Notes: generated by a model from the sequence alone, not told the origin. A DNA stretch of 64,000 nt from Planctomycetaceae bacterium (GCA_012719125.1 JAAYAY010000024.1:118440-182439); one strand, 5' to 3'. Positions 33,895-43,821 are shown, numbered from the stretch's first letter. A program made the numbers and translations.

Positions 33895-34548
33895 TCATCG
33901 CAAGCGGGCCAGTGCAGTCCATCCGTAGATACTGACGGCCAGAACGAATGTCCAGATCACGACTTGTACGACACGAGAAAACCACGTTGGTCGGCGTTCC
34001 GCAGCAAGATCGTAACGCCGACCTCGAATGAACCACCCGATCGACCAGGCACCTACGCCAACCACGAATCCGAACGCCGAGACGATCCGCACGTTGAAAT
34101 TCAAGAACAAGTCAGCTTCGCCAAATAAACCGCTGGCTGCAAGCCAGGAGTCGAGAATGAGTTCTGAGAGCGGGAACGCCAATGCCAGCAACCATGCGAG
34201 TAGATGAGCCCGCCGGCAACGCCGCAGCCCCATGAGGAACGCGACCGAGGCAAGAACCAACCATCCCGGCAAACGAACCAGGGCTAACCCGAGGTAGCTC
34301 GTCACGAAGTCTGTAGAAAACCCTAAACCGATCAGCCAGTGACGCGCGTCGATCAGCCACATTCCGAACACCCGACAGGACACGGAAAATGCATAGGCGT
34401 CGATGATGACGGCCAATCCAACGTAGATGACAAGGATCAGCGGAGCAAGCAATAGCGCCCGCATGCTGAACTGCAGTCGGCGTCTGGCTGGACGTTTCTT
34501 GGGCTGGGGTTCCAGCGGATTGGTTTCCATGGATGTCATTCTATCCAC
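33895..34548 (-). CDS. Multi-pass membrane protein of unknown function
   Basis: 217 residues with about five hydrophobic helices. The N-terminus is basic and proline-rich and ends in RRRLQFSMRALLL, a phrase that often precedes the first helix in planctomycete membrane proteins. The start may be ATG 34548 or ATG 34530; neither has a ribosome site. No enzymatic motif is seen. Neighbours on the same strand are the ceramidase-like gene downstream and the BNR_4 gene upstream (gap 31 bases). Confidence 0.7.
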   Translation of the reverse strand: MDRMTSMETNPLEPQPKKRPARRRLQFSMRALLLAPLILVIYVGLAVIIDAYAFSVSCRVFGMWLIDARHWLIGLGFSTDFVTSYLGLALVRLPGWLVLASVAFLMGLRRCRRAHLLAWLLALAFPLSELILDSWLAASGLFGEADLFLNFNVRIVSAFGFVVGVGAWSIGWFIRGRRYDLAAERRPTWFSRVVQVVIWTFVLAVSIYGWTALARLR

Positions 34549-34579
34549 GGATCGGCCGTCAAGATACTGCCGTTAGTCC

Positions 34580-35998
34580 CTACTTTCCGCTCGACACCTC
34601 CACGTCCAGAATCGCAAACCCGCTCGGCTTGGGCATGGCTGTGAACGAGAGAATCCCCTCCTTGGCCCAACGTGCGCGGTCGTGTTTCGAAGCGTCGCGG
34701 CCGGTCAGTTCGGGGCCGGTCAGCTTCAGCGGGCCCGTCCACGTCTGCCACCGGTCGCCTGCCCGTGCCGTGAAGTAGCGGAAACCTTCTGCGGCCGGAT
34801 CGTAGGTGGGGTAGAAGAAGACGAGGTTGTCGTCCCGGTCGAAGACCATGTCGACCCGGCTCCGCCCGGCCGGCTTCGGATCGATCAGCTCGCCGCCGGT
34901 CCAGGTGCCGTCGTCCTGCCGCCAGTAGTGGACGAAACACAGGTCGTCCACGATGGCTTGCGTCGGATCGTGGGCCAACTTCTCCGGCTTGTGGGTCGTG
35001 CGGCACTTGTAGGTCAGCACGTGGGGCCGGTCCTTCGAGTCGAAACCCATACAGCCCGCGTTCATGAGCCACGAGTAGACGGGGATCTCCCAAACCACGA
35101 TGCCCGGGTCGGCCAGCTCGATTGGATCGCTGGCGGCCAGGTCGGCAATCTGCCGGCCGGCGTTGTTCTTCCAGGTGGTGCCGCTGTCGTCGCTGTAGGC
35201 GTAGTGCAGGTCGTGGTTGCTGGCCCAACTGGCACCGGTCTCGCGATAGGTCCAGGTGGCGTGCAACCGGCCCTTCGAGTCGAACAGCAGGTCGTGCAGG
35301 TAGGCACATCGCGACGTGCTGTTGTTCCAGGGACCGTACGTCCCGCGGTAACTGAAGACCATCCCCACACGCGTCCAGGTCCCGTCGCCCGGGTTGTAGC
35401 GCTGCAGGTAGTTGTCGCCGTTGCCGCTGCCGCCGATGCGGTAGAAGCAGAACAGCGTGCCCGCGGGATCGGTGAAGAACCGGGGGTAGGTGACCTGCTG
35501 CTCCAGCTTGGGATCGCCCAGCATTGATTGGGCCGGTTCGATCTCCTCGAGCGAGATCTGTTCGGAAGGCTCGGTCAGGAAACCGGCCCGGGTTCTCGTG
35601 TATCGGAGCGGGTCGTTGTGATGATCCCACGACAGATGCAGTCGCCCATCCGACGCGCTGACGCCAAGGCACGTATTGCGATGCCGGTCGTCGGCCTTGA
35701 GCGTGAACTTGGGCATCCGCACGGTCTGGACCGAATCGTTCCGCAGATCCCGCCGGGCCAGCACCATCACCCGATCGGCATCCCAGTACACCGTGTACTG
35801 GTAATCCCCGAACGTGACGATCTTCTCCTGGTCCCACGAGGCCCAATTCCACTTCCAGGCCTCGGGGTCGACGGTGATCGTGCGGCTCACCTGCAAACGG
35901 AGCGTCGGCTGCTCGGCCGCCTGGGGCAGCTTGCCGGCCAGCAGAACGAGGATCAGGGAAAGATAGCGCAATCGAGACGCGAGGACTGGTTTCTTCAT
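34580..35998 (-). CDS. Exported BNR_4 repeat-containing protein
   Basis: 472 residues from ATG 35998; a GTG 12 bases earlier is an alternative. A signal peptide (cleavage near PQAAE) precedes a beta-propeller of the BNR_4 type: SWDQEKIVTFGDYQYTVYWD, then GDGRLHLSWDHHNDPLRYT-like strands, SDDSGTTWKNNAG (an Asp-box), LLFDSKGRLHATWTYRE and FDRDDNLVFFYPTYDP. Such proteins resemble sialidases and polysaccharide lyases and occur in sugar-degradation loci of planctomycetes. No catalytic residue can be assigned. The upstream divergent region belongs to the mechanosensitive channel gene. Confidence 0.85.
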   Translation of the reverse strand: MKKPVLASRLRYLSLILVLLAGKLPQAAEQPTLRLQVSRTITVDPEAWKWNWASWDQEKIVTFGDYQYTVYWDADRVMVLARRDLRNDSVQTVRMPKFTLKADDRHRNTCLGVSASDGRLHLSWDHHNDPLRYTRTRAGFLTEPSEQISLEEIEPAQSMLGDPKLEQQVTYPRFFTDPAGTLFCFYRIGGSGNGDNYLQRYNPGDGTWTRVGMVFSYRGTYGPWNNSTSRCAYLHDLLFDSKGRLHATWTYRETGASWASNHDLHYAYSDDSGTTWKNNAGRQIADLAASDPIELADPGIVVWEIPVYSWLMNAGCMGFDSKDRPHVLTYKCRTTHKPEKLAHDPTQAIVDDLCFVHYWRQDDGTWTGGELIDPKPAGRSRVDMVFDRDDNLVFFYPTYDPAAEGFRYFTARAGDRWQTWTGPLKLTGPELTGRDASKHDRARWAKEGILSFTAMPKPSGFAILDVEVSSGK

Positions 35999-36146
35999 GG
36001 TTTGTGCCACTCAAGAGGGGAGATCCGACGAAAGAAAGACGGTGTCGATCCTAGTCGGTGGTCGGCGGGACTGCAACTGTCGGCAGCTCGTCCAAGACGA
36101 TGAGCGGGCTCGCAGAACTGCCCGCGAAAACGGCAAACGGTTGACC

Positions 36147-36175
36147 TTGTGGCGGGTTACCATGCTGGATATAAG
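36147..36175 (+). promoter_or_regulatory. Promoter candidate of the mechanosensitive channel gene
   Basis: TTGTGG (36147-36152) and TATAAG (36170-36175) are separated by 17 bases. Transcription would start near 36182 and give a 65-base leader that contains the perfect hairpin at 36201-36218 and the AGGAGG ribosome site at 36235. Confidence 0.45.
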
Positions 36176-36200
36176 CAACGTCTCGCAGCACACTCACCGA

Positions 36201-36218
36201 GGGACGCAATGGCGTCCC
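36201..36218. repeat. GGGACGC-AATG-GCGTCCC hairpin in leader
   Basis: A perfect 7-bp stem with a 4-base loop, 16 bases ahead of the AGGAGG ribosome site of the channel gene. It could be a REP-like unit or a leader structure that affects translation. Confidence 0.6.
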
Positions 36219-36246
36219 TAACTTGTATACTGGCAGGAGGATACGG

Positions 36247-39200
36247 ATGAGAAGGGAATCTTGTCCGGCGACGGCCGCACGGAGAAATCACCGGCGATCC
36301 ACAAGAGTATCCTGGATCTCTCCATCCTTTCGAGCGGCATGGAACACGACGAGACCTCTCCTGTTGATTCTCGGGATATGGGCGGCCCTTGCTCTTGCCG
36401 GCCTGCCCCCCCTCATTGCGGACGAACCGTCCGCCGAAAAACCGCCTGCCGAAGAACTCAGCGTCGAAGTCGTCCAGAATCGACTCAAGGAGATCGAAGC
36501 GTCCCAAACCCTCGACGATGCCGCGAAAGGCAGTTTGCGTGAACTCTATCAGCAGGCGATTCAAGACATCGAAGCGGCCAAGACGTGGGCGGCCTCCGTC
36601 AAACGTTCGGAAGAAATGGTCGCCTCGGCACCCGACGAACTGGCGAAGGTCAAGTCGGACCTGGCCTCTCTGCCCCGTCAATCAACGGTCTCGATTCCCG
36701 AAACGAGCCTGGTTCAACTCGAACAGTCGCTCTCCCAGAAGAGCACCGAACTGACGGCCATCAAGAACCTCCTGGCCGAGCTTGAAGCTGAGCCCAAACG
36801 CCGGGCCGCTCGTCGCTTGGAGATGCCCAAACTGGCAGCCACCGCTCGCGAACGCCTCACGGAAGTGGAAGCCCAACTGCAGGCCCTGGCCGCAGCCGCC
36901 GACACCAGCGAATTGGTCGGCGCGAAACGCATCGCTCTGACTGCCCGACGCCGCTGCCTGGAACAAGAAGCCCTTTCCTATCAGACGGAACTCAAAGCCT
37001 ACGACCAGCGGGCCGAACTGCTGCCTTTGCGCCGGGACCTGGCGGCCGGACAGGCCGCCCTGGCCGAGCAGGAACTGACGAAATGGCGCGAAGCCGTCAA
37101 TCGCCGCCGCCAGCGCGACGCCGAGGACCAGTTGCGCCGCGCCAAACAGGAAGCCCAGCAGGCCCACCCGGCCATCGCCGACCTGACGCGGCAGAACGAG
37201 GAACTCGCCCAGCGCCGCAAGGATCTGGCCCAACTGATCGTTCAAACCACCGCACAACTCGAAAGAGCCAACAGCCAACTGGCGGCCATCGAAGACCAGT
37301 TCAAACGCACCCGCGACAAGGTCGACGCCGTCGGACAGACCAACGCCATCGGCCTCCTCCTGCGTAAGCAACGGCAGACCATGCCCGACGTCCGCAGCCA
37401 GTCCAGGAACATTCGCGGACGGCAACCCACCATCCAGGAATGCCAGTTGGAATTGCTCCAGCTCGACGATCGGCGAACCGATCTGGCCGACCTGGAAAAA
37501 CAGATCCAGAAGGAACTGTTGGTTGCCGGCCGCGAAGCGCATGTGGATAACGAATACGAGCTGGAGTGGGCCGCCCGGCGAGCCCTGGAAACGGAGAAGG
37601 AGTATCTCGACGCCCTGATCGTCGACCTGAACAGCTACTTCGACAAGCTCATTGACCTGGACAACGCCGAGCGGCAACTGACGCAGAAGACCGAGGAGTA
37701 TATCGAGTACATCGACGAGCGCGTCCTGTGGATCCGCAGCACCTCGGCCCTCGACAAGGAATCGCTCCACTATCTGGGCCAGGCTGCCGCCTGGTTGATC
37801 CAACCCGACTCGTGGCTCGAACTGGCGGGCTGCCTGTTCAGGGACGCCGGGAAGGACCCGTTTCGAGCCGCTCCGGTGGCACTCGCCTTCCTGCTGTTGC
37901 TCTGGGGACAGCGCCGATTGCGGTCGCGATTGAACGACGTCGGCGAGCGCGCCGAAATGGCCAACTGTTCCCGGCTTGTGCCGACCATGGAGGCACTCGG
38001 CCTGACCGTCGCCCTGAGCTGTGTCGTCCCGGCCATCCTCTGGTATCTTTCTTGGCGGCTCAATGCCGAATCGGCAACCTCGGTCTTCTGCACGGCCGTT
38101 GCCGCCGGATTGACCTTCACCGCCGGGGCCTATCTCGTGCTCGACCTGCTTGAGAAGCAATGCTGCCGCAACGGGCTGGCCGACTCCCACTTCGGCTGGC
38201 CTTCGTCCGCCCTCCGGCCCGTCCGCCACTACGTCCGCATCGCCAAAGCCCTGGTGCTGCCGCTGTTCGTCGTCGTCGTCACGATCGAGTCGCAACCCAA
38301 CAACCGCTGGTCCGACTCGTTGGGCCGCGTGTGCTTCACCGTGGCCATGTTCGCCTCGGCCATCCTGGTTCAGCGTGCGCTGCGCCCGAAGGGCCCCGTC
38401 TATCAAGCCCTGCTGGCCTCCCGCCAGGAAGGCTGGCTCGTCTCATTCCGGCTCGTGTGGTATCCCGTCGCGGTTCTGCTGCCTGCGGCCCTGGCCGTCC
38501 TGGCGCTGACGGGTTATTACTATGCCGCCCAGCAGCTTGCCGTTCGCATGCTGGCCGGCAGCTACCTGCTCCTGGGCCTGGCCCTCGCACGGAGCCTCCT
38601 CCTTCGCTGGGTGCTCGTCAGACGCCGCAAGCTGGCCATCGAACACGCTCGGCAGCGCCGCGCCGCCGCCCTGGCCGAGGCCGCCTCTGCCGGCAACGAG
38701 TCGGGTGTGACCTCGGTCATCCCGTCGGCCAACGAGCCGGCACTCGACCTGGCCACGATCAACGTTCAGACCCAACGCTTCATCGAGTATTCGCTCGCCC
38801 TCACCGGACTGCTGGGCATGTGGCTCGTGTGGGTCGACGTGCTGCCCGCCCTGCGTGTGCTCGACAAGATCGGGCTCTGGCAGGCCGGCTCCAGCGCCGA
38901 ATGGACCAGCCTGGCCGACGTCAGCCTGGCCGTACTGATCTTCGCCATGACGCTCACGGCCGCCAGGAACGCGCCGGGCCTGCTCGAAATGGCCCTGCTG
39001 CAGCGGCTGCCCCTCGACGCCGGTTTCCGCTACACAATCAACACCGTGTCGCGTTACCTGATCGTTCTGGTGGGCATTCTGATCTCGTGCAACCTGATCG
39101 GGCTCAGTTGGCACACCGTGCAATGGCTGGTTGCGGCCATCAGCGTGGGACTCGGCTTCGGGCTGCAGGAGATCTTCGCCAACTTCGTCTCCGGCCTGAT

Positions 39201-39783
39201 CATCCTTTTCGAGCGCCCGGTCCGCGTGGGCGACGTCGTCACTGTCGGCGAAACGAGCGGGGTGATTTCTCGAATCCGCATGCGGGCGACCACAATCACC
39301 AATTGGGATCGCAAGGAATACATCGTGCCCAACAAGGAGTTCATCACCGGCCGGTTGTTGAACTGGACCCTCAGCGACAAGGTCAATCGCGTGGTGGTCA
39401 ACGTGGGCATCGCCTACGGCTCCGACACGACCCTGGCCGCCGACCTGATCCTGAAGATTGCCCGGCAGCACCCACTCATTCTGGACGAGCCGGCGCCGCG
39501 GGTGACCTTCGAGGAATTCGGAGCCAGCTCTCTGAACTATGTCTTGCGCTGTTTCCTGCCCGACATGGAGAACCGGCTCCAGGTCATCCACGAGCTCCAC
39601 ATCGCCATCGACTGCGAATTCCGCCAGGCCGGCATCGAGATCGCCTTCCCCCAGCAGGGCATCCACGTCCGCTCCATCCAGGCCGACCCCCAACTCCTCG
39701 GCCAAATGCTCGCCGGCAGCATGAACGCCCAGAACTCCGACGAAGAAGACGATCGCCAGCAACGAAAGCGGCAGGTAGCGTGA
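36247..39783 (+). CDS. Large MscS-family mechanosensitive channel (MscK/MscM-type)
   Basis: 1178 residues from ATG 36247, preceded by AGGAGG (36235-36240); a TTG at 36223 in the same frame is rejected. A signal/anchor helix (about 37-57) is followed by a long coiled-coil region (70-480) equivalent to the periplasmic MscS_porin part of MscK. A set of about eight helices spans 530-900. The channel core follows: the pore helix with GLGFGLQEIFANFVSGLIIL (about 975-994), then FERPVRVGDVVTVG and the beta domain with IVPNKEFITGRLLNWT. It opens under membrane tension to release solutes after hypo-osmotic shock. The downstream gap carries a hairpin (39803-39823). Confidence 0.92.
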   Translation: MRRESCPATAARRNHRRSTRVSWISPSFRAAWNTTRPLLLILGIWAALALAGLPPLIADEPSAEKPPAEELSVEVVQNRLKEIEASQTLDDAAKGSLRELYQQAIQDIEAAKTWAASVKRSEEMVASAPDELAKVKSDLASLPRQSTVSIPETSLVQLEQSLSQKSTELTAIKNLLAELEAEPKRRAARRLEMPKLAATARERLTEVEAQLQALAAAADTSELVGAKRIALTARRRCLEQEALSYQTELKAYDQRAELLPLRRDLAAGQAALAEQELTKWREAVNRRRQRDAEDQLRRAKQEAQQAHPAIADLTRQNEELAQRRKDLAQLIVQTTAQLERANSQLAAIEDQFKRTRDKVDAVGQTNAIGLLLRKQRQTMPDVRSQSRNIRGRQPTIQECQLELLQLDDRRTDLADLEKQIQKELLVAGREAHVDNEYELEWAARRALETEKEYLDALIVDLNSYFDKLIDLDNAERQLTQKTEEYIEYIDERVLWIRSTSALDKESLHYLGQAAAWLIQPDSWLELAGCLFRDAGKDPFRAAPVALAFLLLLWGQRRLRSRLNDVGERAEMANCSRLVPTMEALGLTVALSCVVPAILWYLSWRLNAESATSVFCTAVAAGLTFTAGAYLVLDLLEKQCCRNGLADSHFGWPSSALRPVRHYVRIAKALVLPLFVVVVTIESQPNNRWSDSLGRVCFTVAMFASAILVQRALRPKGPVYQALLASRQEGWLVSFRLVWYPVAVLLPAALAVLALTGYYYAAQQLAVRMLAGSYLLLGLALARSLLLRWVLVRRRKLAIEHARQRRAAALAEAASAGNESGVTSVIPSANEPALDLATINVQTQRFIEYSLALTGLLGMWLVWVDVLPALRVLDKIGLWQAGSSAEWTSLADVSLAVLIFAMTLTAARNAPGLLEMALLQRLPLDAGFRYTINTVSRYLIVLVGILISCNLIGLSWHTVQWLVAAISVGLGFGLQEIFANFVSGLIILFERPVRVGDVVTVGETSGVISRIRMRATTITNWDRKEYIVPNKEFITGRLLNWTLSDKVNRVVVNVGIAYGSDTTLAADLILKIARQHPLILDEPAPRVTFEEFGASSLNYVLRCFLPDMENRLQVIHELHIAIDCEFRQAGIEIAFPQQGIHVRSIQADPQLLGQMLAGSMNAQNSDEEDDRQQRKRQVA

Positions 39784-39802
39784 TCAGGCGGCACCCCAGT
39801 GG

Positions 39803-39823
39803 GTCGCACTTGCCGAGTGCGAC
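39803..39823. repeat. GTCGCACT-TGCCG-AGTGCGAC hairpin
   Basis: Perfect 8-bp stem with a 5-base loop, 20 bases after the channel gene stop. It may be a terminator-like or REP-like unit; a short T-run is absent. A second small hairpin GGCAGG/CCTGCC follows at about 39867-39883. Confidence 0.55.
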
Positions 39824-40051
39824 TGCGAGTTCTCACGCGGTGATCGGTGCGATCAACGAGACCCGGCAGGTGTTGCCTGCCAGCAGCTCGTATTGGTGGG
39901 CGCCCCCGCCCCTCCATGCCCGCGTCTTGGATTGGGACTTGTGCGCATGGTGCGTAGGTGCTCTCATGAAGGTCGGGTTGCGGGCTTGCCGCGCTCGGGA
40001 ATTCTTCTTTGGCGATATTGCTCCGCATCGGAGTCGAGATACCGTGAGGAT

Positions 40052-42487
40052 ATGACACGAAAACGCTCCAAACGGCCGAAGCCGGCGACCACCCCGCAAC
40101 CCCGACCCAAGCAGGCCGCCCGTACTCGCGTTTCCGCGCGGACCTATCTACTCTGCGTCTCGGTTGGCGTCCTTCTTGTGTCTGCCCTGGGAGGGTGGGT
40201 CTTGTTTCGGACCAACGTCGCCGATCCGGGCAGACAGGTCCTCGATTCGCATGACCAGCCCGTCGGACCGCCCCCGGCCTTGAAGATCCTGTGCCCCTTC
40301 GACGGCAGCGTCTTCCCGCCCGAGATTGCCCCGCCACGATTCCACTGGGAAGACGGCACACCTCGCGTAGACCGCTGGACGGTCACGATCGACTTTGCCG
40401 ACGACGGGATGCCTATGCGGTTCTTCTGCGACAGCCGGCAGTGGGCGCCCGCTTCCGACGTCTGGCAACAGATCAAGAACCGTTCGCTCTCGGGGGCGAC
40501 CGTCACCGTAGGCGGAGTCAACCGCCTCTGGCCGGAGGACGTGCTCTCGAGCGATCGGGTATCCATTTCCACCTCGACGAATGAAGTCGGCGCCCCGATC
40601 TTCTATCGGGAAGTGAACCTGCCGTTTCTCGACGCGGTCAAGGATCCCGCCGCACACATTCGCTGGCGGTTCGGTTCGATCTCGAGCAGCGAGCAACCGC
40701 CTGTCGTTCTGGAGAAGATGCCTTTGTGCGGGAACTGCCACTCCTTCTCCCAAGACGGCGGCCTGATCGGCATGGACGTCGACTACGGGAGCGACAAGGG
40801 ATCGTACGTCATCTGTCCGGTGTCTGAGGACATGGTCTACGACAACGCCAAGATTATCACCTGGAGCGACTATGCCCGGGAAGACAACCGCGGCACCCTG
40901 GGCCTCCTTTCGCAGGTGTCGCCCGACGGTCGCTACGTGATCAGCACCGTGAAGGACCGCTCGATCTTCGCTGCGGTCGACAGCCTCGAGTTCAGCCAAC
41001 TGTTCTTCCCGATCCAGGGAATCCTGGCGTATTACGACCGGCAGACGAAGGAATTTCACGCCTTGCACGGCGCCGACGACGGACGTTACGTCCAGAGCAA
41101 CGCCGCCTGGAGTCCCGACGGCAAGTACCTCGTTTTCGCCCGCAGCGAAGCCTTTTTCTCCGATGCGTTCCGGGAAAAACATGGGGGGCTGACGAAACCG
41201 GAGGACGTCTCGGAGTTCCTGCTCGCACGGAAGTCGTTCCAGTTCGAACTTCGACGAATCCCCTTCAACGACGGCAAGGGGGGCGAGTCGGAGCCTCTGC
41301 GCGGGGCCTCGAACAACGGCATGAGTAACTACTTTCCAAAGTACTCGCCCGACGGGAAATGGATCGTTTTCTGCCAGGCAAGGAGCTACATGCTCCTTCA
41401 AGCCGACAGCGCCCTCTATATCGTTCCGGCAGAAGGGGGAGAGGCGAGGCGATTGGAGTGCAACACCAGTCGTATGAATTCGTGGCATAGCTGGTCGCCC
41501 AACGGCAGGTGGCTCGTGTTCTCGTCGAAGGCATATTCGCCCTATACCCAACTCTTCCTTGCCCATATCGACGAAGAGGGGCGAGCCTCGCCTCCGGTGG
41601 TCCTCTCGCACTTCACATCAGAGGACAGGGCCGCCAACATCCCCGAGTTCGTCAATGCGTCGCCGGACGCCATCCGCAGCATTCGCGCGGAGTTCATCGA
41701 CGACCTCTCGTATCTCCAGGCAGGAAAAGTGAACGTCAACGAGGGCCAGCACGCAGAGGCAATCCACAACTTCCAGAAGGCTCTCGAAATCAACCCGGAG
41801 AACATCGAGGCGCGTTTGGGCCTGGGAGGGGAGTTGCTGGGACAAGATCGGCTGGACGAGGCGCAGCACCACTTCGACGAAACCCTTGCGCGCGATCCGA
41901 CCAACCAGGACGCCCGTTGCTTTCTGGGCGCCATCCGCGAAAGCCGGGGAGATCTTCCGGAGGCAATGAAGATCTATCGCCAGGTTCTCCAAGCGAAACC
42001 GGAACACGCCATGACCCACTTGGCAATCGGCAGACTGTCCTTGAAGACCGGAGAAACCGAGGAGGGCAGACATCACCTGCTCGAAGCCGCTCGCCTGATG
42101 CCGGGCAATGCCAGCCCCTACCTCGACCTCGCCGCTTCGTATGCGGGCCAGCAGAACGCCGATCAGGCAATCGCCATGTACCGGCTTGCCCTGGCCAGAT
42201 CGCCCGATTCCGACGCGGCGTTGGTTGGCCTGGCGCTTGCCCTTCTCGAAGTGCGTCGCCCCCGCGATATCGACGAAGCTATGGGGCTGGCGACCAAGGC
42301 CTGCCAGGTGACGCAGCAGGCCAGTCCTCTCGCCCTGATGGTCCTGGCCGAGGCCCAAGCGGCGGCTGGCCGTTCGTCCGAAGCCGTCGCGACCGTCCGC
42401 AAGGCGATGGACCTCGCCGAGAGAACCGGCAGGGCCGACCTCGTGGAAGCGGGCCGCACACTGCTCGAGCAGTACCAGCAACCGTAA
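40052..42487 (+). CDS. Membrane-anchored heme c / TolB-like propeller / TPR protein
   Basis: 811 residues from ATG 40052 (GAGG just upstream; the frame from 39893 lacks support). One membrane helix lies at about 33-52. A single CxxCH heme site, CGNCH (226-230), sits in a MPLCGNCHSFSQDGG context. Propeller repeats with PDG motifs follow (VSPDGRYVISTV, WSPDGKYLVFAR, YSPDGKWIVFCQ, WSPNGRWLVFSS), spanning about 280-530 as in TolB. From about 560 to the end are six to seven TPR repeats (AIHNFQKALEINPENIEARL). The protein is likely an inner-membrane-anchored periplasmic scaffold. The combination recalls proteins of Bacteroidetes and planctomycetes with unknown role. Confidence 0.82.
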   Translation: MTRKRSKRPKPATTPQPRPKQAARTRVSARTYLLCVSVGVLLVSALGGWVLFRTNVADPGRQVLDSHDQPVGPPPALKILCPFDGSVFPPEIAPPRFHWEDGTPRVDRWTVTIDFADDGMPMRFFCDSRQWAPASDVWQQIKNRSLSGATVTVGGVNRLWPEDVLSSDRVSISTSTNEVGAPIFYREVNLPFLDAVKDPAAHIRWRFGSISSSEQPPVVLEKMPLCGNCHSFSQDGGLIGMDVDYGSDKGSYVICPVSEDMVYDNAKIITWSDYAREDNRGTLGLLSQVSPDGRYVISTVKDRSIFAAVDSLEFSQLFFPIQGILAYYDRQTKEFHALHGADDGRYVQSNAAWSPDGKYLVFARSEAFFSDAFREKHGGLTKPEDVSEFLLARKSFQFELRRIPFNDGKGGESEPLRGASNNGMSNYFPKYSPDGKWIVFCQARSYMLLQADSALYIVPAEGGEARRLECNTSRMNSWHSWSPNGRWLVFSSKAYSPYTQLFLAHIDEEGRASPPVVLSHFTSEDRAANIPEFVNASPDAIRSIRAEFIDDLSYLQAGKVNVNEGQHAEAIHNFQKALEINPENIEARLGLGGELLGQDRLDEAQHHFDETLARDPTNQDARCFLGAIRESRGDLPEAMKIYRQVLQAKPEHAMTHLAIGRLSLKTGETEEGRHHLLEAARLMPGNASPYLDLAASYAGQQNADQAIAMYRLALARSPDSDAALVGLALALLEVRRPRDIDEAMGLATKACQVTQQASPLALMVLAEAQAAAGRSSEAVATVRKAMDLAERTGRADLVEAGRTLLEQYQQP

Positions 42488-42513
42488 GCCGCTCTGAGAA
42501 CGCTACGCCGGCC

Positions 42514-43752
42514 TCACCAACTCCGCACGCGCCGCACGATCCGGCGGCGGACCGGAACCGATCGGCGACGTGCCGGGCTGCGGCGACGCCTGGTCCTCGT
42601 CTTGATCTGCAGGGTGCCGAGAATCCGCAGGCCGTAGAAGGCAACCACCGCCAGCCCCAACGCGGCCAGAGAGTTCTTCACCTGCTCCGACACCGTGGCA
42701 CCGGCCACGTCGGACCAACCGACCGGGACCTCTTTGGGGTGCCCCTCCGGCGCGGATACTGCCGGGCTGCCCGGCGCGGCAGGGGCAGTGACGTCTGCGG
42801 CCGGTACATTGACTGGAAAGGCCGTTCCGCTCCCTGCCTCGGCGGCCGGTTCACCAGGCGTGTTGTCGGGCCTCTCCGCCGTTGGATCGGCGATCGAGGC
42901 CAAGGGCAGTGGACGCCGCCGCACGGGTTCGCGGGCCGCTTCCGGCTCCTGATCGACGCTCGGACGCCACGAGTAGTCGACCGGGGGGCGCGATCGGCCC
43001 ATGGCCACCTCGTTCAGCGGCGGATAGGCCGGCTCGGGCGTCACGGCGGGCGTGGGAAGGTCCTGGGCGATCATCGTATCGGCCGGTGGATTGGAAAGGT
43101 CGTCAAATCGCAGGGCGACCGAATTGAGAAACCGGGCAACCTGCCCGCAGGAACTCCCGGCCGTTCGTCCGCGGGTGGCCCCGAACAGCACCCCGGCCAA
43201 TTCGCCCTGGGAATTGAAGATCGGGCCTCCCGAGTCGCCGTCGCGAGCCGTGGCCGAAAGCTCCAGCATCTCGAACGGCAGGTTGCCGCCCGGAGAGATA
43301 TATTGAACGCAATGCCCCGACGATGAACGGTAGTTGCCCGATCCGTAGCCCGCGATCGTCAGGGCGTCGTCGACCTGGGGCTGGCGTCCGGACAATCGGA
43401 CCGGCTCGACGCTCGGACGCCAGATGGCCAGTGCAGCCAGATCCCAGTCGGCATCGGTACCCAGCACCGAGGCTCCCGACCGGAATCCGTCGGGGAAGAT
43501 GACGTTGATCGGCCCGCGGGCGTCGCGGACCACGTGCCAGTTGGTGACCACCAGCCCGTGACGCCCGCGAACGGCCACCAGCGTGCCGGAGCCGAGCGAC
43601 ATGGTCTGGCCTTCGGCCACCACCACGCGCACCACGGCCGGGTGAGGCCGGTCGGCGCCGAAACCGTTCCACAGGTCGGTTACCGACCTGGGCGCGGCGG
43701 CAGCCGGCATCGTTGTGCCCAGGAGCACGATCAAGGCCAGGAATAATTTCAC
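42514..43752 (-). CDS. Exported trypsin-like serine protease with C-terminal anchor
   Basis: 412 residues from GTG 43752, which begins a signal peptide (KLFLALIVLLGTTMPAAAA); the frame to 44049 runs through the small gene at 43883 and is rejected. The catalytic triad of the S1 family is clear: His73 in VVTNWHVV, Asp104 in DADWDLAAL and Ser174 in DGDSGGPIF. There is no PDZ domain, unlike DegP. Residues 210-345 are Pro/Ala-rich and probably disordered. A membrane helix (about 365-382) and a very basic tail (RRRRSPARRR) end the protein, so the protease domain would face the periplasm with the tail inside. Confidence 0.85.
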   Translation of the reverse strand: MKLFLALIVLLGTTMPAAAAPRSVTDLWNGFGADRPHPAVVRVVVAEGQTMSLGSGTLVAVRGRHGLVVTNWHVVRDARGPINVIFPDGFRSGASVLGTDADWDLAALAIWRPSVEPVRLSGRQPQVDDALTIAGYGSGNYRSSSGHCVQYISPGGNLPFEMLELSATARDGDSGGPIFNSQGELAGVLFGATRGRTAGSSCGQVARFLNSVALRFDDLSNPPADTMIAQDLPTPAVTPEPAYPPLNEVAMGRSRPPVDYSWRPSVDQEPEAAREPVRRRPLPLASIADPTAERPDNTPGEPAAEAGSGTAFPVNVPAADVTAPAAPGSPAVSAPEGHPKEVPVGWSDVAGATVSEQVKNSLAALGLAVVAFYGLRILGTLQIKTRTRRRRSPARRRSVPVRRRIVRRVRSW

Positions 43753-43799
43753 GCCTATGGCACTTCTCAATCCGTTTACAAATCGTCCGGCAATTCTCC

Positions 43800-43821
43800 G
43801 GGGCGTGCTTCGCCACGCCCC
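43800..43821. repeat. GGGGCGTG-CTTCGC-CACGCCCC hairpin
   Basis: A perfect 8-bp stem with a 6-base loop between the end of the RHH/58-residue gene pair and the start of the protease gene, both on the minus strand. It has no T-tail; it may be a REP unit or a structural terminator. Confidence 0.55.

Noticed and set aside
36682..38406. 574-codon antisense frame in the mechanosensitive channel gene
   Set aside because: Shadow of a coiled-coil coding region; no start site with ribosome signal and no recognisable motif.
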